The position numbers and the translations under genes are program-made. From positions 1,240,001 to 1,304,000 of the forward strand of contig OY969790.1 of the NCBI GenBank assembly GCA_963703125.1: a stretch of DNA of 64,000 nt, written 5' to 3'. This stretch comes from MFD04716-140 sp963703125 (GTDB lineage Bacteria > Bacteroidota > Bacteroidia > Flavobacteriales > Flavobacteriaceae). The notes under the pieces are model-generated. The model saw only the letters and a program-made list of their open reading frames with translations, was not told the DNA's origin and did not search any database. Every line of letters begins with the position of its first letter. Positions within the stretch are counted from its first letter, which is position 1. Shown here in pieces: positions 27,021 to 36,003 of the stretch.

Positions 27021-28514
27021 ATGGAATACTTCGTTAACTGTAACACCTCTACATTAGCGCCGTACACAACACCCTTGGACCGAACAAGGGCCGCGCATTT
27101 GTACAGAAGACTGGGGTTTAGCGCCTCAGTAAGCACTATTGATCAAGCCACCGGCCAAGCGGCAGGTGCGTTGGTCGACACCCTTATCAATCAAGCCATC
27201 GGAATGGCACCCTTACCGGCACCCGTTTGGGCCAATTGGAACGATGCCAATTATCCCGCTGACGACGATGCTCGCAACCAGTTGATAAACTCGCAAAGGG
27301 ACCAGTGGCGGCTGGATTATGGAAACTCCCTATTGAACAATAATCTTAGGGACCGTCTTAGCTTCTTTTGGAGCAACCATTTCGTTACCGAATTGGATGT
27401 GTACAATTGTAACTCCTTTCTTTACCATTACACGAATTGCCTTCAGAGGAATGCCATTGGCAACTTTAAAACCTTCGTAAGCGAAATAGGTTTGACCAGT
27501 GCCATGCTCTATTATTTGGATGGTGTATATAACAACGGGGACAATCCCAATGAAAATTATGCCCGGGAGCTGTATGAACTTTTCACTTTAGGCGAAGGAA
27601 GCGGATACACTGAACAGGATATTATTGAAACGGCAAAAGCCCTATCGGGATATGTGGAGCGGGGCGAAGAAGGCTGTACCCAAGTCACTTTTGATGCCAC
27701 AAAACACGATGCAGGGAGTAAAACCATTTTGGGACAGACCGGAAACTGGGGCTATGATGATGTCATAAACATATTGTTTCAGCAGCGATCCAACGAAATA
27801 GCACAGTTTATCTGTTTAAAGTTATACGAGTTTTTCGTGCATCCAGACTCTCAGGATGCTGCAGGGAATGCCCAAACCATTATTTCCGGTATGGCATCTA
27901 CCTTTGTGGCAAACAACTTTGAACTTGCACCCGTATTATCGCAACTCTTTAAAAGTCAACATTTCTTTGATGACGAAGCCATTGGCGTAATTATCAAAAG
28001 TCCGTTTGATTTTTATCTGAACTTTTTCAAGGAATCTGGTTTTACGTACACCGATACGGATGTGGCCACCGTAATCAATTATAGCGATATGCTGAGCCAG
28101 ACCATGTTCGACCCATTTGATGTGGCAGGTTGGCAGCGCAACAGAACATGGATCAACACCAATTTTATCATTGGCCGTTGGTTGTCAATAGAATCATTGA
28201 TCGATTCTTTTTATCAAAACAATAACGAGCAATTTAGAGATTTTGCCATGTCAATTGTAGGAGGCGCGGGGCTCACAAGCAATAACCCCGATGTCATTGC
28301 AAGACCAATAGTAGATTTCATTCTTCCTAAAGGTTTGCTTACCGAAACAGATTATGAGCGCGCTTTTTCCGCTTTTAGAAGTGATGTGGATGAGACTTAT
28401 TATGAAGGCGGCACAACCCCTACGTGGACCTTGGCCATTTGGCCACAAGCCCCTTTTCAAGTGTACCTATTATTACAGTTTTTAGCAAGAGAACCTGAAT
28501 TTCAACTAAAGTAA
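27021..28514 (+). CDS. DUF1800 domain-containing protein
   Basis: 497-residue member of the DUF1800 family. The hallmark segment YARELYELFTLGEG followed by YTEQDIIETAKALSGY lies near residues 180-213, preceded by the aromatic LSFFWSNHFVTELDVYN. No signal peptide is visible. It is 11 bp upstream of a DUF1501 gene, the standard pairing of these two families in bacteria. The activity of the pair is not established. Because the DUF1501 partner has export signals, the two may travel as a complex, which is inference. Confidence 0.88.
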   Translation: MEYFVNCNTSTLAPYTTPLDRTRAAHLYRRLGFSASVSTIDQATGQAAGALVDTLINQAIGMAPLPAPVWANWNDANYPADDDARNQLINSQRDQWRLDYGNSLLNNNLRDRLSFFWSNHFVTELDVYNCNSFLYHYTNCLQRNAIGNFKTFVSEIGLTSAMLYYLDGVYNNGDNPNENYARELYELFTLGEGSGYTEQDIIETAKALSGYVERGEEGCTQVTFDATKHDAGSKTILGQTGNWGYDDVINILFQQRSNEIAQFICLKLYEFFVHPDSQDAAGNAQTIISGMASTFVANNFELAPVLSQLFKSQHFFDDEAIGVIIKSPFDFYLNFFKESGFTYTDTDVATVINYSDMLSQTMFDPFDVAGWQRNRTWINTNFIIGRWLSIESLIDSFYQNNNEQFRDFAMSIVGGAGLTSNNPDVIARPIVDFILPKGLLTETDYERAFSAFRSDVDETYYEGGTTPTWTLAIWPQAPFQVYLLLQFLAREPEFQLK

Positions 28515-28525
28515 ATCCTACGACT

Positions 28526-30214
28526 ATGTGCAACAATCATATACCAGTTAAAATAAATAAAAACGAAGGGCACGACTTTGAACACAAATATTGGAGCCGC
28601 CGCTCATTCTTACAAGCGCTAGGCATAGCAGGATCCGGATCAATGATGCTCGGTTCAAGTATGCTGACCGCTTCGGCCCCTTCCCCATTGACCGCGGCCA
28701 TTGCGGCGGCAGAAACAGATAATATCTTGATTTTAATACGATTGTCCGGTGGTAATGACGGACTAAGTACGGTAATCCCTATAGATCAGTACGATCTATA
28801 CCGGGCTGCCAGACCGAATATCTATATCCCCGAAAGCAAGGTATTGAAACTTACCGACGAATACGGTGTGCCTTCTTATATGAATGCCTTACAACCCATG
28901 TGGGGCGATGGCCAATTTAAGGCCGTTCATGGTGTGGGGTATCAAAATCAGAGTTTATCACATTTTACAGGTTCAGATATTTTTGCAAATACCGATCTTA
29001 CCACTACCAATTTCACCGGGGAGAATACAGGTTGGATGGGTAGACATTTCGAGAATATTTATCCCGATTATTTAATAAATCCGCCAGCAGCTCCTGCCGC
29101 CATACAAATAGGGCAATTCGGAAGTCTTGTTTTCCAAGGTGAAGAAACAAACTACGCATTTGTAACCTCAAATGTAGATCAGTTACAGGAAATTGCAGAA
29201 TCGGGATTGCAATATAGTTTGGACGAGACTTTATTTGGTGATTGTATGTATGGGGACCAATTGAAGTTCTTACGCGGGGTTGCCAATACAACCTATGAAT
29301 ATTCGGGACTCATTCATGAAGCCTACATGCGCGGTCAAAATCAAGTAGAATATCAGGATAATTATTTTGCAAGACAAATGGCCCTTTTGGCACGATTGAT
29401 AAAAGGTAATTTGGGAACAAAAGTTTACATGATCTCAATGGGAGGTTTTGACACCCATGGTAATCAGCCTTTGGCCCATGAAAGATTGATGAGCAATTTA
29501 TCAGTGGCAATTGACAATTTCTATGATGACGTTGCCTTCACCCAACAAGATGACAAGGTACTGAGTATGACCTTTTCAGAATTCGGAAGAAGGATTTTCG
29601 AAAATGGCTCTAATGGTACCGACCATGGAAAAGCAGCTCCTACCTTGTTCTTCGGTTCAGGATTGAACGGAAGTGCTTTTGTGGGCGACCACCCAACTTT
29701 GGACAACCCGGATGGTCGTGGCAACTTGGAGTACACCATGGATTTTAGAGATCTTTATGCCACTGTAATGGCCGAATGGCTTTGTATCCCTATTCCATTG
29801 GTGGAACAACATTTACTGGATCACCCCTATGCTCCGGTGAATCTTGGATTTAATTGTAGTGGTGTTGATTTTCCCGATATCGTTTATAGCGATGGAATGC
29901 CGACACTGCCTACGCAGCCGACTCCTACGGAACCGAATCCGGAATTGCTGAACGCCATTGTCCACAAACCTTTTTACCCCACGGACAGTGCGCCATCCAT
30001 ATATCTGGAAATGCCCTTTAGCGCACATGTAGACATACAACTTTACAACATATTGGGTCAAAAAGTAGGTACCATCTACAACGAAATGATGATGGAAGGT
30101 TCCATTGAAATAAACATCCGCGAACGTATGCCCCAACATTTGGCATCGGGCAAATATATTTATAGAATACAAGTGCAGGACCAAAAAATGAGCAAATCGG
30201 TAATGGTCGCTTAA
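28526..30214 (+). CDS. DUF1501 domain protein with Tat signal and type IX sorting domain
   Basis: 562-residue exported protein. The twin-arginine motif is SRRSFLQALG with arginines at about 25-26, followed by a hydrophobic Ala/Gly-rich stretch. The DUF1501 (sulfatase-like fold) body contains LIRLSGGNDGLSTVIP, SMGGFDTHGNQ and EFGRRIFENGSNGTDHG. A Pro/Thr linker near residue 470 leads to a C-terminal domain of about 75 residues (VDIQLYNILGQKVGTIYN, then LASGKYIYRIQ) typical of type A type IX secretion sorting signals. It forms an operon with the DUF1800 gene. The final location is probably the cell surface or the medium. Confidence 0.9.
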   Translation: MCNNHIPVKINKNEGHDFEHKYWSRRSFLQALGIAGSGSMMLGSSMLTASAPSPLTAAIAAAETDNILILIRLSGGNDGLSTVIPIDQYDLYRAARPNIYIPESKVLKLTDEYGVPSYMNALQPMWGDGQFKAVHGVGYQNQSLSHFTGSDIFANTDLTTTNFTGENTGWMGRHFENIYPDYLINPPAAPAAIQIGQFGSLVFQGEETNYAFVTSNVDQLQEIAESGLQYSLDETLFGDCMYGDQLKFLRGVANTTYEYSGLIHEAYMRGQNQVEYQDNYFARQMALLARLIKGNLGTKVYMISMGGFDTHGNQPLAHERLMSNLSVAIDNFYDDVAFTQQDDKVLSMTFSEFGRRIFENGSNGTDHGKAAPTLFFGSGLNGSAFVGDHPTLDNPDGRGNLEYTMDFRDLYATVMAEWLCIPIPLVEQHLLDHPYAPVNLGFNCSGVDFPDIVYSDGMPTLPTQPTPTEPNPELLNAIVHKPFYPTDSAPSIYLEMPFSAHVDIQLYNILGQKVGTIYNEMMMEGSIEINIRERMPQHLASGKYIYRIQVQDQKMSKSVMVA

Positions 30215-30237
30215 AAGAGTTCCCCACTATGTAACTT

Positions 30238-30282
30238 AGCCTTCGGAAGTGTCCTTGGACATGCCGAGGGCTTTGGTTTTTT
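30238..30282 (+). terminator. Intrinsic terminator after the DUF1800-DUF1501 operon
   Basis: A 9-bp outer stem, AGCCTTCGG/CCGAGGGCT with one G-T pair, encloses an inner TGTC-CTTG-GACA hairpin. It is followed by TTGGTTTTTT. It begins about 24 bp after the DUF1501 stop. Confidence 0.8.
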
Positions 30283-30316
30283 ATGAAAATGTGGTTCGCA
30301 CCCTTCAAAAAATGAG

Positions 30317-30324
30317 TATTTTTG
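30317..30324 (+). promoter_or_regulatory. -7 promoter element for metG
   Basis: TATTTTTG, a perfect TAnnTTTG match, lies 18 bp before the ATG at 30343. A TTCG box 18 bp upstream is a one-base variant of the -33 element. It overlaps the upstream GTG at 30322, ruling that codon out as the start. Confidence 0.65.
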
Positions 30325-30342
30325 TGCCTTAATTTTAATTTA

Positions 30343-32457
30343 ATGGCTCAAGATTCAGCAATTGATTCAACTATTGAAAAGGTAGGTCGGTATACCATCA
30401 CCGCAGCACTTCCCTACACCAACGGACCTATACATATTGGTCATTTGGCCGGTGTTTATGTGCCGGCGGATATCTATGCTCGCTATTTAAGGTTGACCGG
30501 GAATGATGTTGCTTTTGTATGTGGAAGCGACGAACACGGTGTAGCTATTTCCATGAAGGCCAAAAAGGAAGGGATTTCTCCCAAAGAGGTCATCGATAAG
30601 TACCACACCATAATTAAAAAATCCTTTGCTGATTTCGGAATTACCTTTGACAATTATTCTAGGACTTCCGCGCCTATTCATCATAAAACAGCTTCCGATT
30701 TTTTCAAGAAATTGTATGAACAAGGTGATTTTATTGAGGAAACCACCGCACAATTGTATGATGGGGAAGCCCACCAGTTTTTGGCAGATCGCTTTGTTAT
30801 TGGAACCTGTCCAAAATGTGGCCATGAGGAAGCTTACGGGGACCAATGCGAAAATTGTGGGTCCACCTTGAACGCAACGGATCTTATAAATCCAAAATCT
30901 ACCATATCCGGTGCCGTACCTGTCCTAAAGGAAACAAAACATTGGTTCTTGCCATTAGATCGTTACGAAGAATTTCTAAAGGAATGGATTCTAGTTGGGC
31001 ATAAAAAGGATTGGAAACCCAATGTGTATGGTCAATGTAAATCTTGGATCGATGGCGGATTGGAACCTCGGGCAGTGACCCGTGATCTGGATTGGGGAAT
31101 TCCCGTGCCCGTAGAAGGTGGGGAAGGAAAAGTGCTCTATGTTTGGTTCGATGCACCCATCGGATATATTTCCTCTACCAAGGAATGGGCCGAAAGGGAA
31201 GGCAGGGATTGGCAACCGTATTGGAAAGCGAAGGACACCAAGCTGGTTCATTTTATCGGGAAGGACAATATCGTATTTCACTGTATCATTTTCCCCGCAC
31301 TATTGAAAGCCCATGGAGATTTCATTCTACCGGAAAATGTTCCTGCCAACGAGTTTCTAAACCTGGAGGGCAACAAACTTTCAACATCAAAGAACTGGGC
31401 CGTGTGGTTGCATGAGTATTTGGAAGAATTTCCGAATATGCAAGATGTACTTCGATATACCTTGACTGCAAATGCCCCGGAAACGAAGGACAACGATTTT
31501 ACCTGGAAAGATTTTCAGGCTCGTAACAATAGCGAATTGGTGGCCATTTTTGGAAATTTCGTCAATCGCGTAGTGGTTTTGACCGATAAATATTACTCGG
31601 GCGTAGTTCCGCAACCGGCATCTTTTTCACAAGTAGATTTGGATACCTTGGCCGAACTTAGAAAATACCCGGAAATCATTTCCAGTTCCATAGAACGGTA
31701 CCGTTTTCGGGAGGCCGGACAAGAACTTATGAACTTGGCCCGCTTGGGCAACAAATATTTAGCGGATGAGGAACCTTGGAAAGTAATCAAGGAAGATGAA
31801 GCACGTGTTAAAACTGTTATGTTCGTGGCACTTCAAATTGCGACTTCATTGGCCGTTTTAAGTGAGCCTTTTTTACCTTTTACATCGGGAAAGTTGAAAA
31901 ATATTCTGAATAGTGGATCTATTGGTACTATCTCCTGGAATGAAGTAGGCACCAAAGAAGTATTATTGCAAGCCGGTCACCAAATAGGTCAGGCTGAGCT
32001 ACTTTTTTCCATAGTGGAAGATGATACCATTCAAAAGCAAATGGATAAATTGGAGGCCACCAAAAAAGTCAATGCTTCGACTAGGCTCAGCACAGGCCCA
32101 ACCAAGAAAGAAATGATGCTCCAAAAAGATACCATAACCTTTGAAGACTTTTCCAAACTTGATATCCGTGTTGGCACTATTGTCGAAGCCGAAAAAATGG
32201 CCAAGGCCAAGAAATTATTGATCCTTAAAATTGATACGGGTCTAGACGTTCGTACCATTGTTTCAGGTATAGCGGAGAGTTTTTCTCCTGAAGATATTAT
32301 TGGCAAGAGAGTCACTGTGCTTATCAATTTGGCTCCCCGTGAATTAAGGGGTGTCCAAAGTGAAGGCATGATTTTAATGACCGAAAATACAAACGGGAAA
32401 TTGGTTTTCGTAAATCCGGATGAAGAGGGAGTTGGAAATGGAGGAACAATAAATTAA
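30343..32457 (+). CDS. metG: Methionine--tRNA ligase
   Basis: Charges initiator and elongator tRNA-Met in the cytoplasm. About 704 residues. The class I HIGH-type motif is PIHIGHLAG near residue 27. A four-cysteine zinc knuckle starts at Cys156 ([18 protein letters not shown]). The KMSKS-type loop is KLSTSKN near residue 345. The C-terminal domain of about 110 residues ([20 protein letters not shown] onwards) is the EMAP/Trbp111-type tRNA-binding module that makes the enzyme dimeric. The ATG at 30343 is chosen because the promoter covers the upstream GTG. A nested hairpin lies downstream. Confidence 0.97.
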   Translation: MAQDSAIDSTIEKVGRYTITAALPYTNGPIHIGHLAGVYVPADIYARYLRLTGNDVAFVCGSDEHGVAISMKAKKEGISPKEVIDKYHTIIKKSFADFGITFDNYSRTSAPIHHKTASDFFKKLYEQGDFIEETTAQLYDGEAHQFLADRFVIGTCPKCGHEEAYGDQCENCGSTLNATDLINPKSTISGAVPVLKETKHWFLPLDRYEEFLKEWILVGHKKDWKPNVYGQCKSWIDGGLEPRAVTRDLDWGIPVPVEGGEGKVLYVWFDAPIGYISSTKEWAEREGRDWQPYWKAKDTKLVHFIGKDNIVFHCIIFPALLKAHGDFILPENVPANEFLNLEGNKLSTSKNWAVWLHEYLEEFPNMQDVLRYTLTANAPETKDNDFTWKDFQARNNSELVAIFGNFVNRVVVLTDKYYSGVVPQPASFSQVDLDTLAELRKYPEIISSSIERYRFREAGQELMNLARLGNKYLADEEPWKVIKEDEARVKTVMFVALQIATSLAVLSEPFLPFTSGKLKNILNSGSIGTISWNEVGTKEVLLQAGHQIGQAELLFSIVEDDTIQKQMDKLEATKKVNASTRLSTGPTKKEMMLQKDTITFEDFSKLDIRVGTIVEAEKMAKAKKLLILKIDTGLDVRTIVSGIAESFSPEDIIGKRVTVLINLAPRELRGVQSEGMILMTENTNGKLVFVNPDEEGVGNGGTIN

Positions 32458-32486
32458 GAACAATCGCCCTTTTGAGCAATCATTTT

Positions 32487-32560
32487 TGGAGTTCGTTCTC
32501 ATAAAGTAGACTACATTATCGCGAAAATAATTTTTCGTGACAATGGAGAACTCCATTTTA
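32487..32560 (+). terminator. Probable terminator after metG
   Basis: A long-range stem TGGAGTTC/GAACTCCA (32487-32494 with 32548-32555) encloses an inner hairpin CGAAAA-TAAT-TTTTCG (32522-32537), with TTTTATTT at the 3' side. The loop between the stems is long, so this is less certain than the other terminators. Confidence 0.5.
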
Positions 32561-32577
32561 TTTATGAAATCTGGATA

Positions 32578-32608
32578 TTTGATTTTCGTTTGATTTTGGG
32601 TACATTTA
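32578..32608 (+). promoter_or_regulatory. Promoter of the nucleoside hydrolase locus
   Basis: A TTTG -33 box is followed at exactly 19 bp by TACATTTA, one mismatch from TAnnTTTG, 26 bp before the ATG at 32634. Both boxes and the spacing fit the flavobacterial consensus. Confidence 0.55.
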
Positions 32609-32633
32609 GTAAAACCTTAAGGTCAATATCAAA

Positions 32634-33679
32634 ATGAAATCCATATTTCGTATTCCTTGTCTCTTTTTTTTGCTTTTCACAATGAATTCTTGCCATGAAA
32701 AGAAAAAAGAGAAAGTACCTGAAGTTTCTTATGAAAAGAATACGGATACTAGAATCAAGATTATTTTCGATACTGACGCCAATAACGAACTAGATGACCA
32801 ACATGCCATGGCCTATATGCTGTTCAGCGGAAACAAATTCGAGGTCAAGGGAATTACGGTAAATGCGACCCGAAATGATGTGACTATTCAAGGACATTAT
32901 GATGAAGCCCAAAGAATCATGCAACTTTGTAATTTAAAAGGAGCGGTGCCACTTTTGAAAGGAGCAGAGGGAAATTTCAATGAAATTTCGCAAAATTTTG
33001 ACCCGGATCATTTTGATGGTAAAGCCGGAGTTGATTTCATTTTGGAGGAAACCAAAATAGATTCGGTCACCGTGGTTGCGGTAGGAAAACTAACAAATAT
33101 TGCGCTGGCATTAAAAAAAGATCCAACATTTGCCCAACGAACCAAAATCGTTTGGTTGGGAAGCAATTATCCCGAACCAGGAGAATACAACCAAGATAAC
33201 GATACGGTCGCAATGAACTATGTCTTAAACAGTAAGATTCCATTTGAAATGGTTACCGTACGATTTGGGAAACCCTCAGGAACAGGTGCAGTGTCAGTAT
33301 CTCAGGTTGAAATCAATGAAAAAATGCCTGGGCTTGGCTCAAGGCCAAAAACCCCATTACGGGAAGACATGGAGGCACTTTTGAAACCTTTGGGGACTAT
33401 TCCGTAAATCTTTTTGAACATATTTTTGATTACATTGGTTCTGAGAATGTTACTCCCTCGCGACCCCTTTTTGATATGGTGGCCTTGGCCATTATCAAAT
33501 ATCCTTCATGGGGCAATAGTAAAATAATTCCAGCACCCATTCTAATTGATAACCAATGGGTAGAAAGACCCAACAATTCAAGACAAGTAAAAGTGTGGGA
33601 GAATTTCGAAAAAGATAAGATTCTGAATGATTTCTTTAGTACTTTGAAAAATCCTGTTCCCATATCAGTTTCTAAATAA
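32634..33679 (+). pseudogene. Nucleoside hydrolase lipoprotein, frameshifted near 33353
   Basis: Inosine/uridine-preferring nucleoside hydrolase-family protein with a lipoprotein signal (Cys20 in FTMNSC). The calcium-binding signature DTDANNELDDQHA covers residues 46-58. The first frame stops at 33405. The other frame continues PITGRHGGTFETFGDYSVN through DNQWVERPN to 33679, a normal end for the family. Adding one C to the CCCC run at 33352-33355 joins them. The protein would cleave ribonucleosides or a related glycosyl bond outside the cytoplasm. It is followed 41 bp later by the flavoprotein gene, suggesting a shared transcript. Homopolymer sequencing error is a real alternative to decay. 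Confidence 0.88.
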
Positions 33680-33719
33680 TCCTTTAAGACTTTAAAGTAA
33701 AACATAAAACGGTAAAATC

Positions 33720-35183
33720 ATGGCAAAGAATAGAAGACGGGACTTTATTAAGAATACTATCAAAGTAGGGATGGGCGCCTCTTTGCTCAATATAGATTAC
33801 GCCGAGGCCGCTAAGAAGAAGGTACCGGAGGGCAAAAAATACAAATTAAAGGCGAACCCAAAAAAAATTATTGTGGGGGGAGCTGGCATTGGCGGACTTT
33901 GCTGTGCTTACGAACTTATGAAAATGGGGCATGATGTCACGGTGCTAGAGGCTTCGGGTAGGCATGGGGGGCATGTGTTTACAGTGCGCGATGAGCTTTC
34001 CGATGGATTGTATGGAGACGGCGGCCAAGAGCACATTACCAGACCGGGATATGAAATCTACTGGCAATATATTGATGAATTTGGTCTGACCGCACTTCCC
34101 TATGAGCGCAGAAAAAATCTTCTGAGGAACATAAATGGCACCTTTTATACAGAAGTAGAGCTGGCAGACCCAACGGTTTTAAAAAAAATGGGGTTTAATA
34201 AAAGGGAAGTAGATTTTCTTTCGAAAAATCCTTGGGGCGAGCTAAAAAGATTATTTGTCGATTCCTATTTGGATAAATTCAAAGATGAATACCAACCTTT
34301 CGGAGTAGGCTATGACGAGCTTGACAATATTCCTATGTCCGATATCTATAAAAAAGAAGGAGCCTCAGATACGGCACTTGATTTTTTAGGCGGCACCTCG
34401 ACCTCAGCTCTTTTTGAACTTTGGTATTCATCAATTCTAAAACTTCGAGGGGTCGCTGAATTTCCTACCGATATTCATCATTTAAAGGGCGGAAACCAAA
34501 TGTTACCCAATGCTTTTGCAAAGAGATTAGGTGATAGAGTTTGGTTGAACCACAAAATCACCTCTATCGAAAACGGAAAGGAAAACGTGACCATTACCTA
34601 TATTGAAAACAAAGAAACCAAAAAAGTAGTGGCGGATTATTATGTGAACTGCATTCCGCCGCCTGCCTTTAAGAAAATTCCTGTTCAACCCGTGCTTTCT
34701 CCCGAAAAACAATATGTGCTTGATAATGTGGCTTATGAATCGTATCAACGTTTTGTCTTTCAGGCCAGCTCTAAATTTTGGCTCGAGGACGGTCTAACCA
34801 TTAATATGGACCTTGGACATCCAGACCTTTGGTCAGTTTGGCATTCCGCCGAGGACGTAGATACCCACAGGGTGATTGTTTTGGGTACCGGGCCAGGCGG
34901 AATTTCTCCCCAAAGGGCACTTGCGGCATTTCGTGAAGTATATCCTGGTAAAAAAGATACCATTGAATTGGCAATTGGCAGGGACTGGACAAAACAGGAA
35001 TTCGCTCCAACTTGTGAACGACTTCCGTTCCCCATAGGTGAGCTTAGAAAATTCTGGCCAAATGTTATGACTGCCGAAGGACGTATCCATTTTGTGGGTG
35101 CCTATGCCGACAACCTTAACTGGGGTACCGAGGCGGCCACAAGATCCGCAAACAGGGTGGCAAAAGAAATCGACAAGGCTTAG
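33720..35183 (+). CDS. Tat-exported FAD-dependent amine oxidoreductase-like protein
   Basis: 487-residue flavoprotein of the flavin-containing monoamine oxidase superfamily. The twin-arginine signal is NRRRDFIKNT at the N-terminus; the dinucleotide-binding motif GGAGIGG starts at residue 53, followed by the acidic strand end VLEA. The C-terminal FAD signature is FVGAYADNLNWGTEAATRSA. It is predicted periplasmic. A c-type cytochrome gene starts 15 bp downstream and is a plausible electron acceptor, as reported for the Tat-exported nicotine oxidoreductase NicA2 with CycN. The substrate is unknown; an amine or a modified base released by the upstream hydrolase is speculation. Confidence 0.85.
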   Translation: MAKNRRRDFIKNTIKVGMGASLLNIDYAEAAKKKVPEGKKYKLKANPKKIIVGGAGIGGLCCAYELMKMGHDVTVLEASGRHGGHVFTVRDELSDGLYGDGGQEHITRPGYEIYWQYIDEFGLTALPYERRKNLLRNINGTFYTEVELADPTVLKKMGFNKREVDFLSKNPWGELKRLFVDSYLDKFKDEYQPFGVGYDELDNIPMSDIYKKEGASDTALDFLGGTSTSALFELWYSSILKLRGVAEFPTDIHHLKGGNQMLPNAFAKRLGDRVWLNHKITSIENGKENVTITYIENKETKKVVADYYVNCIPPPAFKKIPVQPVLSPEKQYVLDNVAYESYQRFVFQASSKFWLEDGLTINMDLGHPDLWSVWHSAEDVDTHRVIVLGTGPGGISPQRALAAFREVYPGKKDTIELAIGRDWTKQEFAPTCERLPFPIGELRKFWPNVMTAEGRIHFVGAYADNLNWGTEAATRSANRVAKEIDKA

Positions 35184-35198
35184 ATTCAAAAGTCTTTT

Positions 35199-35915
35199 AT
35201 GGGAAACAAGCTATTATTTTCAACACTATTTCTCCTTTTAGGAGCAGTTATGGTGTCTTGGTATGTTCAAGAAAATATGGAGCCAAAAATTGAGATACTT
35301 GCACCCACACAAGATAAGGAATTAAGGGAGAACACAGTGATTCCGTATGCTTTAAAGGTATCGGACCGTGAAGATGGGGATTCTGAATATAATGAAATAA
35401 ACAGCAAAGAGGTCATTATGACGGTGACTTATTTTTCAGATACAACGGGAATGTCGAAATACGTCAAAGAAAAGTTAATAAATAGAACTTCATTATTGTC
35501 AGAAATTGCAGTTAGCAACTGCTTTACTTGCCATGAGGCTAAAGGAAAATTAATCGGGCCTTCTTTTGAAGATATTGCCAAAAAATATGAAGCAACAAAT
35601 GAAAACCTGAAATATTTAGCTCAAAAAATCAATTTAGGTTCTACAGGTGTTTGGGGTAATCAAATTATGCCCGCCCAATCTGAATTGGGGAATGGCAAGG
35701 CGTTAAAAATTCTGGATTGGATCTTTCAAAATGCAAAAGACCCCAATTTTACCTTTTATTCGGGCATAGAAGGTGTTTTTCAAACAAAGAAAAAGGCCAA
35801 AAATATGCAAAAGGGCAATTACATTTTAAGAGCCCAATACGCGGACCATGGTATAAATGGACTGCTTTCAAAATCCAAAATGGGTTCACAAACCATAATC
35901 TTGCCAATTGAGTAA
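35199..35915 (+). CDS. Membrane-anchored or periplasmic c-type cytochrome
   Basis: 238-residue exported protein with an N-terminal hydrophobic segment (LLFSTLFLLLGAVMVSWYV). A single haem site, CFTCH, begins at Cys108, with distal methionine probably in QIMPAQSE near residue 155. A beta-rich segment precedes the haem domain (KIEILAPTQDKELRENTVIP) and another follows it (GNYILRAQYADHG), so the haem domain appears inserted in or flanked by immunoglobulin-like sequence. It follows the flavoprotein by 15 bp and probably takes its electrons. Confidence 0.88.
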   Translation: MGNKLLFSTLFLLLGAVMVSWYVQENMEPKIEILAPTQDKELRENTVIPYALKVSDREDGDSEYNEINSKEVIMTVTYFSDTTGMSKYVKEKLINRTSLLSEIAVSNCFTCHEAKGKLIGPSFEDIAKKYEATNENLKYLAQKINLGSTGVWGNQIMPAQSELGNGKALKILDWIFQNAKDPNFTFYSGIEGVFQTKKKAKNMQKGNYILRAQYADHGINGLLSKSKMGSQTIILPIE

Positions 35916-36003
35916 TCCGTAAAAATGAACGTTCAAAGTCCACCAGGCAGCCCTTACTAGTTGGAGAAACCTTTATCTTCGTTGTCTGAGTCAAAATTCA
36001 CCA

